From the NCBI GenBank assembly GCA_018242605.1, contig JAFEBP010000010.1:1-53008 (forward strand): a stretch of DNA of 53,008 nucleotides, given 5' to 3'. The notes below the pieces were generated by a model. It saw only the letters and a list, made by a program, of their open reading frames with translations. It was not told the DNA's origin and ran no database searches. A program made the translations under genes and the position numbers. Below, in pieces: positions 1 to 8,545 of this stretch; within the stretch, counting starts at the first letter, position 1, and each line of letters begins with the position of its first letter. The stretch is from Planctomycetota bacterium (GTDB lineage: Bacteria; Planctomycetota; Phycisphaerae; Phycisphaerales; UBA1924).

Positions 1-286
1 GTTCCACAAACTCCAAACCCTTCATATCTTCAGGGCCATAAATACGCTGCCGCCGCAAGAACAAATGTGTTGCCGCACTCACCGGGCGAGGATGGCGATT
101 CCCCCACAGCACCAGCCCCTGCTCTTCGCACGCCCGCAGCGTTGCTTGAACGAGCGGATCAGTCTCGTCATGATTCAGGGAAATCCCGTCGACATCTGTA
201 AGAGTTCCTGCCGCCATCGCGATCGAGCGAAATCGATCACGCCCAATGTACGATTCCAGAATTTCACCGATAACAAGCGTTTTCAT
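1..286 (-). CDS. Partial gene directly downstream of the toxin; candidate immunity protein
   Basis: An open frame starts with ATG at 286-284 (MKTLVIGEILESYIGRD...) and stays open for 95 codons to the left edge, so its C-terminus is missing. The ATG lies one base after the TAA stop (290-288) of the giant secreted protein, which implies translational coupling. I do not recognise the family. The visible part has no signal peptide or membrane segment and looks like a small soluble cytosolic protein with mixed charge. In polymorphic toxin loci the gene immediately 3' of the toxin normally encodes its cognate immunity protein, so that role is inferred purely from position. It could also be an unrelated co-transcribed gene. 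Confidence 0.6.
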   Translation of the reverse strand, partial: MKTLVIGEILESYIGRDRFRSIAMAAGTLTDVDGISLNHDETDPLVQATLRACEEQGLVLWGNRHPRPVSAATHLFLRRQRIYGPEDMKGLEFVE

Positions 287-287
287 C

Positions 288-3200
288 TTATTGAATGATA
301 TTATTACTGCGCAGCCATCGCTCTGCGTCTGCGAAAACTATGTTAAAATTAAATTCGTGTTCACTTCCATAGGTCAGGTTAAACTCACGGTAAGCGTCGT
401 TTAATGCCTGAACATAATCATCTAGCGACTGCCGCCCTCGAAATTGCGCGAATCTCCTCTGGAGCATATCATGAATAGTACTTCGGGCTGGACCGTCGGG
501 CGAACGCTCACCACGGCCTCTCCCATGCCACGTCTTTCGCAATGGGAAACCCGGCATTGTATCCTTGATCTGGAGCAACAGATCCTCCACTTGCGTAGGG
601 GATTTTTCAGGAAATCGGATTTTGATCATCTCTCTCAACCATTCGATCGGAATTACATGATGCGTTTCCAGATCCATGGCCGCCAGATACCCCTCCTGAA
701 TTACTTGTCGCCCCTGCCTTCGATGTGCCAGCAATTCCCTGATTTCCGCCACGGTGGGCCCATGCCCACCCGATTCAAGGTATGCATCCTTAATCGCCTG
801 TTCACAAGCCGCCATCAGATGGCCACGCTGCAGGGTCCGATTCTCACCCCGGATCCTCCGGACATCCTGCACGAGCTCTCGAAAAGTCGCCCACGCGCCT
901 TGTTCCCCACTTTGGCTTCGCCGCAACTTGTAAATTGAAAGAAGTTCATTGCTTGTATTTTCACCTCTGGTGACCAGTTCTGCAATTCTTGCTATTTCCT
1001 GAGCTTTCTGCCTTATTCGCTGCGCGGCGACCGCGTCGAGGGCCGCAATGGCCGCAGATTGCTCGATTCTGGTGCATGCTACCGAGACCGCCGCCGCCTT
1101 GCTGGTCACCGCCCCTGCGCCTACCACAGACCCAGCAGGCACGACAGCCATGGCGACCTGCGCGAAGACCTCACCGGTGATCCTCCCCCGCTGCTCTTCC
1201 GGCATCTGCTCAAGGACGCCTTGTAATCCCTCCAACAGTGTGACCGCGACCTCGGCCCTCCGCCTCCAAAGGACATCGATTTGATCGACCACATCAACTT
1301 GGTCGTTTGCCACCGCCCAGACAAGCAGCGCGTGTTCACTCGTCCCGGTCACCGCTGCATCATACATGGCGGAAACCGATTCGACCCCCGATCGAATACC
1401 CAGGCCCAACGAGTATAGTCGCTCATCATCCCCGGGCAGCAATGCCTGTCCATCGCAGACGATGCGCACATTGGTCGCGATCGGATTGTAATGCCACAGC
1501 ACGTACGCGCCGTTGACCGCGGCTTTCTTTGTACCATCCCACATATCTGAAACAACATGGAATGCTCCCTGACCCATGCCCTTGACATAAGGGAGATCCG
1601 CCATCAAATTGAGCGGAATAGGCTCTTGACCGTGCTCCAGAGCCTGTTTCACAGCTTGTCTATGGGAGGGAGGCACGAGTTCCAGTGCCGACTTGCCGAC
1701 CGCGATCGCGGTGCGTTGTGCCAGGTCATTCCAGTTGGGCGGTTGGTCGTCCCACCATTGCAGAAATGCCCCCTTCTCGTCTCCATCATTGACGAGATTG
1801 TACTTTTCACCGGCAATGACAACACCTTCCATCCATCCACGAACCTCGCGCGGCCCCTGCAGTTGCCACAGGAACGGGCGAGTCGCTCCGCCCAGGGTCT
1901 TTCGACCATTCCACTTATCTCCAACCTCGAAGGTGTACCCTTCCCACGTTGGCCCGAGGCAACCCGGGAGTCGGATATTCCCCGAAAAGAGCCGGGAAGA
2001 GGCCCCTGTTTCATCGACCCAGACTACCAAGTTGGAGATTTGCAGCGCAGGGATGGACAGAGAGATGAGGAAGCCATCAGCGCGATCGACTTGGAGTTCG
2101 AACTCCTCCGGCAACGCCAGTCTCGCGCCTCCCTCACCTTGAAACACTCCCGCCGCGTTTCCCCCGGTCAGGTTCAAGAACAAGGGAATCAACGGGAACT
2201 GGGTCTGCGGTTCGGGCCGCCGCAGTACTGAAATGAACGCGGAGCTCTGCGGACCGCCAACAGGTTCACCGTTGTTCAAGTCAATCACGAGTTCAACCAT
2301 CTCATCCGATGGTGGTTCCGCATTGATGTTGAACCAGAGTTCTGCCGATCCGACATTGCCGAATCGATTCGCGGCAGATACCGAGATCCTGTTGGCGCCC
2401 TCCTGGATCTCTACGCCTGTGAGCAATATTGAAGGATTCAATGTACCCTGATACGGCCAAGGGGCGACACGCCACGTCGGATTTGACAGATCGGGCGATG
2501 TAGCCTTGCTGATGATGAGCGGGAGTTCAAGAACAGTGCCGACGCCCGGGATTGATCCGTCAATCGTGGCGTAGGCGGATTGAATCGAACCCGGGAGCCC
2601 CGGAACCAGGTTACAAGAAGAATCACGCACATTCCCAGTCAGGCGAATGTCCGCCAGAATCCTGTCACCGGAAAACGTAACGTTCGTGATCTGGAGATCT
2701 TCCGCAGACACATTGAAAATGGGGCTTGGAAACGACGGCGGCATGACATGTTGGGCGTCACTGAATGTCCCATCGTTCCGGATCGGGCGGATCACCAGGT
2801 CCAACGCCGTCACCTTCACGGATTCACTTAGAGGATCCGGATCTTGAGGATTCTCCACTTCACGCGGAGTGCACAAGACGGCAGGCATCAGTTGAACCTG
2901 GATAGTCTCCCCTCCCAACACTGTGCTCGCTGCGACAGCTTCGATGAACACCTTCACGGTTCGACCAGACTGCCCGATGCCAAGGTCATCCAGCGTGTAG
3001 GGATGGCCAGGGGTGATGTACAAACCTCCCTCGTGCACGCCTCGTCCGTTGCCGACCACTCGGCGCTGTTCACACGGGCCGCTCTGAGGCGAGCCGGCCG
3101 GATCTGTGCTTCGGTACGGCTGGAATACCGACCCTTGAGGAGATGATCCCACGCGTCCGTGCGCGGCGGATCCATACATGGCGCCGTTGTCGTCGTGCCC

Positions 3201-6200
3201 GCGGAGGGTCGGGTCCAGCCAAACACGAATTCTGCCGCCGCTGGGATCTGGAATGAACTGCCCGGACGGTTGCTGCTGAACGGCCATGGGGTCGCTACCG
3301 AAGTAGTTGAACGTCAGCGTCGCCAGCGATGCGTCAATGCTGCCGCGGATGAAGACTGTCATGGGCGTCAACGGGCCACGCGCCCCATCGCTCGATGTAT
3401 CGAAGAGTTCAGCCTGCTCGCCTTGCCACCAAGGGGGTGCACCGTAACCGTCGGCAAAATCAGGGATGTTGTCCCCGTCGTTGTCCCATGTGCTTGCCAG
3501 GATGATCTTGCCTGGATGAGGCGACTCGCTCGCGGCCGTGGAATCCAGATCGTTCAATCCCTGGCGGGTGAATCCCGCATCATTATTCGAGTCGATCCAC
3601 ACATGGACAGATGGCGGGCCTTCCGCGCAGTTCGTCACCAGCCCATTGCACCCGGACTGCCCGTCGCCTCGATTCGGAACACCTACGATCTCCCGCATGT
3701 CGATCGGTTGACCGCTGGGATCCCGAACTGCAGGATTCGAGTTGTAAATCTTCTGGGGCCACGCCGGTGGGCTATCGAACCCGCCCGGCGGCATTGGCTG
3801 GAAGTTGTGGAAGCCTGACCCATCAGCGTTCTTGCAAGCTATCCCAATCGCCCCGAGGATGTGCTGGCCGCCTAGAGAATCACCGGGAACTGTGACAACC
3901 AACTGCTGGCCATAGGTAACTGGGATATACACCGGAGCGGGTCCGTTCGCGCAATCGGCCACGGAGAGCGGCTCCCCGTTCGCGTACAGCGTGCCGCCGC
4001 CCGGGATGCATGTCTTGATCTCGAAGACAAGGCAAGCACCGTTCTCGCATCCCGCCTCGATCGGCAGGCAAACCGCCTGCTTGCACTCCCGCGCCTCCGA
4101 ACCATCCCGAGAGTCTTCAAGATCGCACACTCCGTCCCCATCCGTATCCCGGCGTCCGGGATCCAATCCCAGAGCCTCTTCGCTGGCGTTGTTGATTCCG
4201 TCGCCATCCCAGTCCGAAGCTCCATCGCCGAACGGCACTCCGGAACCTGACTGAGAGGCGTAAGTGGTCGCCGAATTGGGATCAAGCCCCAACCTGGACT
4301 CGCCGCCGTCGGATAATCCGTCCCCATCGGTATCGGCCATCGACGCGTTGCTGTGGAGTTTGGACTCGACCTCATCGGTCAATCCGTCGCCATCGGTATC
4401 ACGCTGCAAGCCGGGTGCGGCCGGCCCCTGGTCCGCGCACGTTGGGTCCATGCCGTACTTCACTTCAAGCCCGTCTCGAATTCCGTCGCCATCCTGATCC
4501 GCGTTCATTGGATCCAGGCCCCGCTGACGCTCGAAATCGTCCAAGAGACCATCTCGGTCGGCATCATGCATCAGGTACTCGGGCAGAAGCCCTTCGCGCG
4601 TGTTTCCCTGATATGCGTGCCAAACGCTCAGCCCCGGAATCATCCACTCGGCCAGATCCTGCACGCCGTCGCTATCTGAATCGAAGTTCAATCGATCGCC
4701 GCGATGGAGTAGGTCCTCTTCATAATCAGTCAGTCCATCGTGATCCGAGTCCCGTGTCAGGTTCGGCGCGCTGGCGGGGTCGCAGGGGTTCGATCCCATC
4801 CGCCACTCGGTGCCGTCGGAGAACCCGTCATCATCGCTGTCGGCATCCTGCCAGTTTGGACAGGCGGGAGATTGGGAGCCCGCCAGTTCCTGTTCAAGCA
4901 GATCGGCCAGGCCATCACCGTCCGAGTCGGCGGAGATCACAATCTGGCACTCATCCTGGAGTTTCAAGGGGCAGTTGTCATCTCCGGTCGAGCAGGTGGC
5001 TCGCACCCGTACAAGTCGAGACTCGCCGGGAGGAATAACTCCTTGAGCCATTTGCACTGAAATCGCGCGTCGATCAACCCTCGCTGGAATTCCTCCTTCG
5101 TTGGGTGATTCGAACACCGGCGAGACAACCCAATCTGCCCCCTCCAACAACTCCCATTTGATTGTCTCGCAGAGCGGGCGACCGCCCACTCCGCCTCGAG
5201 GCGCTATGACCTCCAACGCTACCACGTCACCCGGGGTCGCCCATCGCGGGCACCGCAGATCGACGTCCGGAGCGCCCGTCGGAAGCGACGGACAGTCATT
5301 AGCACATTCAGAGCACAGCACGCACTGGTGCGTCGTGCCGTCGGGCGTAGTGACGGAATAGTCCATGCAGACTCGGATGTGCCGCGCCCCGGAAGGGAGG
5401 CACATGTGAATCGAGCCGCCGCTGCGGTCTCCTGCCCAGGTCAAGATTGGAGGGGGCTCGAACACTACATTACCAGTGCCATCGAGATTGCACGACGCAA
5501 CGCACGTGAGGCCTCCGATGCCGTCGAAGTGCATTCCTGCGGGCACAAAGAACTCGAATGGAACATCGATACATCCCCCTTCGGCCGGGTACTCCGTCGG
5601 GCACGAGAGCCGGAGCGTTGGACGCAGCCAGTACAGCGGCCCATCACCGAAAGGGAAGCAGGATGCGTCGTTCACATGGGCCGGGCAGCCGCAACGTGCG
5701 CCAGCATCACCAACAAAGTTTGCTCCCGCACCTGATCCAGCGGCACCGGAGATGGAACTCACGCCAGCGCCGCCCCACATCCCCCACGCCTGTACCGTCA
5801 TCTCACCGCTGAAGTAATCCTTCAGAGCCTCTGCGATGTCTGAACCGTCTTGCATGCCGTCGCCGTTGACATCTGCGCGCGCATCGTCTGAAGTGATCCA
5901 CTCCATGATCGCGGCGAGGTCATGAATATCAACAGCGCCGGAATCATTTACATCGGTTCGTACATAGAGCCGGATTCCCCGGGCGTCCACATCGACCAAG
6001 CCCGCGGCGGTGCCAGAGCGCACCGCGAGAATCTCGCCGGTGCGACCCGAGAGCAGCACGGAGCGTGCACTCGGTCCGCCCGCCAGCTCCACAATGATCT
6101 CGGGAACACTGTCACGGTCCTGGTCTCGTACGAATCCCGTTACCGCGCTCAGTTGCATCGAGACATCAACGAAAGCGCTCCACACCAGCGCTCCATCGGC

Positions 6201-6536
6201 GGACGAGAAGGCAAAAACGGCCCCCGCGGCGTTAGCACCACTTGGCGTGCCTGGCGAAACTACGACGAGGTCCGGCTTGCCGTCGGAAGCGAGGTCCGGA
6301 ACAACCAGAACTGGCGGTGAAAAGCGGCTGCCCACGCTTGGGGCCTGAATTTCAAGCAAGATGCGACCATCATCGCCAGAGAGCACTCGCAAGTGAATGC
6401 CATCGGCGGTCACGACTCCATGGTCAGGGATTCCGTCGGCATCAACGTCGATCACGGGATCAACGGCGAACACACAGGTTGTCCACAACACCGCCGCCGC
6501 CTCAACGGCCGCCCGCCAGCTACGCCCACATTTCAT
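288..6536 (-). CDS. Giant secreted calcium-binding-repeat protein with C-terminal HNH/EndoVII-like toxin domain
   Basis: The protein has 2082 residues from ATG 6536, chosen because GAAGGA lies 7 nt upstream and the start opens a signal peptide (MKCGRSWRAAVEAAAVLW...). Domains in order: FG-GAP/VCBS-like DxDxDGxxD segments (about 1-185), a dockerin-like pair of EF-hand loops (about 190-240; DVNDSGAVDIHD, DVNGDGMQDGSD), a Cys-rich region, a block of thrombospondin type 3-like repeats (about 555-815; DTDGDGLTDEVES type), beta-rich adhesin-like segments, and a hydrophobic pre-toxin-like stretch (GEVFAQVAMAVVPAG). The last roughly 130 residues carry THHVIPIEW near residue 1957 and a later His in STIHDMLQRRF, a layout typical of HNH/EndoVII-fold polymorphic toxins. 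Secretion and calcium binding follow from the families; nuclease activity is inference. The gene sits just before a tightly coupled small gene. Its GC is lower than that of later genes. Confidence 0.8.
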   Translation of the reverse strand: MKCGRSWRAAVEAAAVLWTTCVFAVDPVIDVDADGIPDHGVVTADGIHLRVLSGDDGRILLEIQAPSVGSRFSPPVLVVPDLASDGKPDLVVVSPGTPSGANAAGAVFAFSSADGALVWSAFVDVSMQLSAVTGFVRDQDRDSVPEIIVELAGGPSARSVLLSGRTGEILAVRSGTAAGLVDVDARGIRLYVRTDVNDSGAVDIHDLAAIMEWITSDDARADVNGDGMQDGSDIAEALKDYFSGEMTVQAWGMWGGAGVSSISGAAGSGAGANFVGDAGARCGCPAHVNDASCFPFGDGPLYWLRPTLRLSCPTEYPAEGGCIDVPFEFFVPAGMHFDGIGGLTCVASCNLDGTGNVVFEPPPILTWAGDRSGGSIHMCLPSGARHIRVCMDYSVTTPDGTTHQCVLCSECANDCPSLPTGAPDVDLRCPRWATPGDVVALEVIAPRGGVGGRPLCETIKWELLEGADWVVSPVFESPNEGGIPARVDRRAISVQMAQGVIPPGESRLVRVRATCSTGDDNCPLKLQDECQIVISADSDGDGLADLLEQELAGSQSPACPNWQDADSDDDGFSDGTEWRMGSNPCDPASAPNLTRDSDHDGLTDYEEDLLHRGDRLNFDSDSDGVQDLAEWMIPGLSVWHAYQGNTREGLLPEYLMHDADRDGLLDDFERQRGLDPMNADQDGDGIRDGLEVKYGMDPTCADQGPAAPGLQRDTDGDGLTDEVESKLHSNASMADTDGDGLSDGGESRLGLDPNSATTYASQSGSGVPFGDGASDWDGDGINNASEEALGLDPGRRDTDGDGVCDLEDSRDGSEARECKQAVCLPIEAGCENGACLVFEIKTCIPGGGTLYANGEPLSVADCANGPAPVYIPVTYGQQLVVTVPGDSLGGQHILGAIGIACKNADGSGFHNFQPMPPGGFDSPPAWPQKIYNSNPAVRDPSGQPIDMREIVGVPNRGDGQSGCNGLVTNCAEGPPSVHVWIDSNNDAGFTRQGLNDLDSTAASESPHPGKIILASTWDNDGDNIPDFADGYGAPPWWQGEQAELFDTSSDGARGPLTPMTVFIRGSIDASLATLTFNYFGSDPMAVQQQPSGQFIPDPSGGRIRVWLDPTLRGHDDNGAMYGSAAHGRVGSSPQGSVFQPYRSTDPAGSPQSGPCEQRRVVGNGRGVHEGGLYITPGHPYTLDDLGIGQSGRTVKVFIEAVAASTVLGGETIQVQLMPAVLCTPREVENPQDPDPLSESVKVTALDLVIRPIRNDGTFSDAQHVMPPSFPSPIFNVSAEDLQITNVTFSGDRILADIRLTGNVRDSSCNLVPGLPGSIQSAYATIDGSIPGVGTVLELPLIISKATSPDLSNPTWRVAPWPYQGTLNPSILLTGVEIQEGANRISVSAANRFGNVGSAELWFNINAEPPSDEMVELVIDLNNGEPVGGPQSSAFISVLRRPEPQTQFPLIPLFLNLTGGNAAGVFQGEGGARLALPEEFELQVDRADGFLISLSIPALQISNLVVWVDETGASSRLFSGNIRLPGCLGPTWEGYTFEVGDKWNGRKTLGGATRPFLWQLQGPREVRGWMEGVVIAGEKYNLVNDGDEKGAFLQWWDDQPPNWNDLAQRTAIAVGKSALELVPPSHRQAVKQALEHGQEPIPLNLMADLPYVKGMGQGAFHVVSDMWDGTKKAAVNGAYVLWHYNPIATNVRIVCDGQALLPGDDERLYSLGLGIRSGVESVSAMYDAAVTGTSEHALLVWAVANDQVDVVDQIDVLWRRRAEVAVTLLEGLQGVLEQMPEEQRGRITGEVFAQVAMAVVPAGSVVGAGAVTSKAAAVSVACTRIEQSAAIAALDAVAAQRIRQKAQEIARIAELVTRGENTSNELLSIYKLRRSQSGEQGAWATFRELVQDVRRIRGENRTLQRGHLMAACEQAIKDAYLESGGHGPTVAEIRELLAHRRQGRQVIQEGYLAAMDLETHHVIPIEWLREMIKIRFPEKSPTQVEDLLLQIKDTMPGFPLRKTWHGRGRGERSPDGPARSTIHDMLQRRFAQFRGRQSLDDYVQALNDAYREFNLTYGSEHEFNFNIVFADAERWLRSNNIIQ

Positions 6537-6583
6537 ACATAAGTCCTTCTCGTCGGGGCAATCGAAGCGATCGCCGACCCCAA

Positions 6584-8092
6584 TCAACATCCAGCTTCCC
6601 AATGTTCCATGAATACGGCAATATCCCCGCCATCTGTGCCGCCGTCGCAGTTAAGGTCAGACTCCCCGGCAGCCCATCGCTCAAAGAACTCCTGAACATC
6701 AGCACCATCCGCACCACCGTCAAAATTTACATCTGCAAGACATGGTGCCGGTACGCCGTCGTTCCGCAGGTACCTGACAATCATCTCCTCACCCGCTCCG
6801 AAGCCAACTGTTTCTTGAGATGAGCCGAGAACGTGGACATACACGTAATACGAGCCGTCGGAGCGGCGATCACCGATAGCGATGTGCGGAAAGACGTGCG
6901 ACACCCACCACTGATGCACCGCGCCGGTACGGCCCAGTAGTGGCATCCCCGAACGGCACACCAAAGTGCCATTCACGAACGCCGCTGTGGAGTCTCGAAG
7001 CTCAGACGCATCGGCACGCTTGGTCAGCCACACCAAGCCGTAGTCCCCGACGCCATTGACATCCATCGCGAGCACAGGCCCTTTGAGGGCCAATCCATCC
7101 AACGGCAAACCTTCTCGTGCGAGCACCTCGTGTTCGCGCATCACGATCGCCTGAGCACCTTGGGGCCGCCAGAGCGTCCCCGCGATGTACGAACGCGGGA
7201 ATACACACTGACCGCCCAATTCCGCGCATCCGATATGCTGAAAAGACTCCCAATAGGCACCGGGAATCTCAGGTCCCACCGCAGCACCCTCACTTGCGAC
7301 TTCTCGGTATTGGACCGCCCCGCTGGCAGCTTCCACGGGAGATCGAACCATTACAACCGCTTCGTCGTGGTACGAACTCTGGCTTTCAAAGTTGGCAAGG
7401 AAGACCAATGGGTATCCGGATCGCCCGATGTGAAACTCTCGGATTGATCCGGAACTCCGAAACACTCGACCTGTCGGCAACGCATCTCCCCCACTCACGA
7501 TTCGGTACATATCCCCGGCCTCGGTCCAAATCGCCTCGTTGTTCGCGGTTCGCTGCGTCGCCGGACTCGTTCCCCCAAGAAAGTACCTGCCACCGGCCCA
7601 AGTCAGTCTGGGCGATGTAAACCAGCGCCATGCACCTCCGCTTGGATCCAGCGTCCAGGATGAGTTAATTCGTATCGGAGGCTCAATCATTGGAGTTGGT
7701 GAGGACGCCGGAGCGGCTTGGTACCATCGCAACTCGTCGATGAATCCGATGAGGCCGGAGAGGTACTCACCCCCAGTGGGAGTTCGATCGATGCTCGCCA
7801 CGACCGAGCCATCCGTATCAACCCCCACACCGGCTTCCCAGGTCGAGTACTCGTCTTCGACGAAATAGCAGCGTTCCCCCTCAGTCATTCCCCAAATTCC
7901 GTCGCCGGTTCTGGCAACTACTCCAGAACTACCCGATGCCGCGATTGATTTTACATCCTGGTATCGAGATCGAGCCCCAGAGCAAACCACTGTGGCGTCC
8001 GGCCCCAAGACGATTTCGCCTGCCTGCGATTGACCCCACGCGATCGTCACCAAGCTAGCGTAAAAAGCGCAAGCCGCCATATGCGATTTCAT
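6584..8092 (-). CDS. Secreted protein with C-terminal dockerin-like Asp/Gly repeat module
   Basis: This 502-residue protein starts at ATG 8092, with GGAGGA four bases upstream. The N-terminus is a signal peptide (MKSHMAACAFYASLVTIAWG, likely cut near QSQAG). The body is rich in Gly, Trp and Tyr and has beta-propeller-like segments such as VLAREGLPLDG and AMDVNGVGDYGLVWL. These resemble planctomycete secreted proteins of unknown function, but I cannot name the family. The last 50 residues form two dockerin-like calcium loops (DVNFDGGADGADVQEFF and DLNCDGGTDGGDIAVFM) followed by WEAGC at the terminus. This module is common in Phycisphaerales exoproteins and probably serves in sorting or protein-protein contact. 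The gene is 47 bp upstream of the giant toxin gene on the same strand, so the two may be co-transcribed. Confidence 0.75.
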   Translation of the reverse strand: MKSHMAACAFYASLVTIAWGQSQAGEIVLGPDATVVCSGARSRYQDVKSIAASGSSGVVARTGDGIWGMTEGERCYFVEDEYSTWEAGVGVDTDGSVVASIDRTPTGGEYLSGLIGFIDELRWYQAAPASSPTPMIEPPIRINSSWTLDPSGGAWRWFTSPRLTWAGGRYFLGGTSPATQRTANNEAIWTEAGDMYRIVSGGDALPTGRVFRSSGSIREFHIGRSGYPLVFLANFESQSSYHDEAVVMVRSPVEAASGAVQYREVASEGAAVGPEIPGAYWESFQHIGCAELGGQCVFPRSYIAGTLWRPQGAQAIVMREHEVLAREGLPLDGLALKGPVLAMDVNGVGDYGLVWLTKRADASELRDSTAAFVNGTLVCRSGMPLLGRTGAVHQWWVSHVFPHIAIGDRRSDGSYYVYVHVLGSSQETVGFGAGEEMIVRYLRNDGVPAPCLADVNFDGGADGADVQEFFERWAAGESDLNCDGGTDGGDIAVFMEHWEAGC

Positions 8093-8545
8093 ATTGTCCT
8101 CCGCCGCAAACCTCTATCCGCAATAAACCAAAGTCGTACGGCGGAGTCTACCCAGGTCCAAAAACAATTGCAACACGACTTTTCTCAATTTTTTGTCTTT
8201 TATAACATTCTTGCTTAAACGTTGAGATAGAAATTAATTATGCAATTTGCCATGCCCTGCTCGAGCACCAACGCCTGTAGTTGTGCCTGGATTCAAAAAA
8301 ATGGACGAAGCCGTCTCTCCCGACGGATCGCCGGCTGGTGAGCCCGAGCAGCAAAAATACGCAACAACGTACGCAGGTCCGATAACTCTACTGGGGTAAT
8401 TTCGATCCTGCACGATTCCATTCTTCAACATCCACTGCCAGATCTTCCGCCCTCCACCGATACTACCCGTAGCCGTACGATCTCTACTACACCCGACAGA
8501 CTCATCTCTCGCTACAACCTGAGCATTCCTTCAGGAGGCACCCGC
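8093..8545. other. AT-rich divergent intergenic region
   Basis: About 450 bp separate the minus-strand secreted-protein genes from the plus-strand coiled-coil gene. The stretch 8150-8250 is strikingly AT-rich for this window. It must hold promoters for both directions. A weak candidate on the minus strand is TTGCAA, a 17-base spacer, then TAGACT (about 8172 down to 8133). No RNA gene, repeat or convincing terminator is visible. A 32-codon plus-strand frame at 8301-8399 has no support. Confidence 0.4.

Noticed and set aside
4100..4860. Direct DNA repeats that could suggest a CRISPR-like array
   Set aside because: The periodicity comes from codons of the thrombospondin type 3-like repeats (DTDGDGLxD); spacing is irregular and the frame is open throughout.
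8301..8399. 32-codon plus-strand frame beginning MDEAVSPDG
   Set aside because: No ribosome-binding site, no recognisable family, and it lies in an AT-rich spacer.
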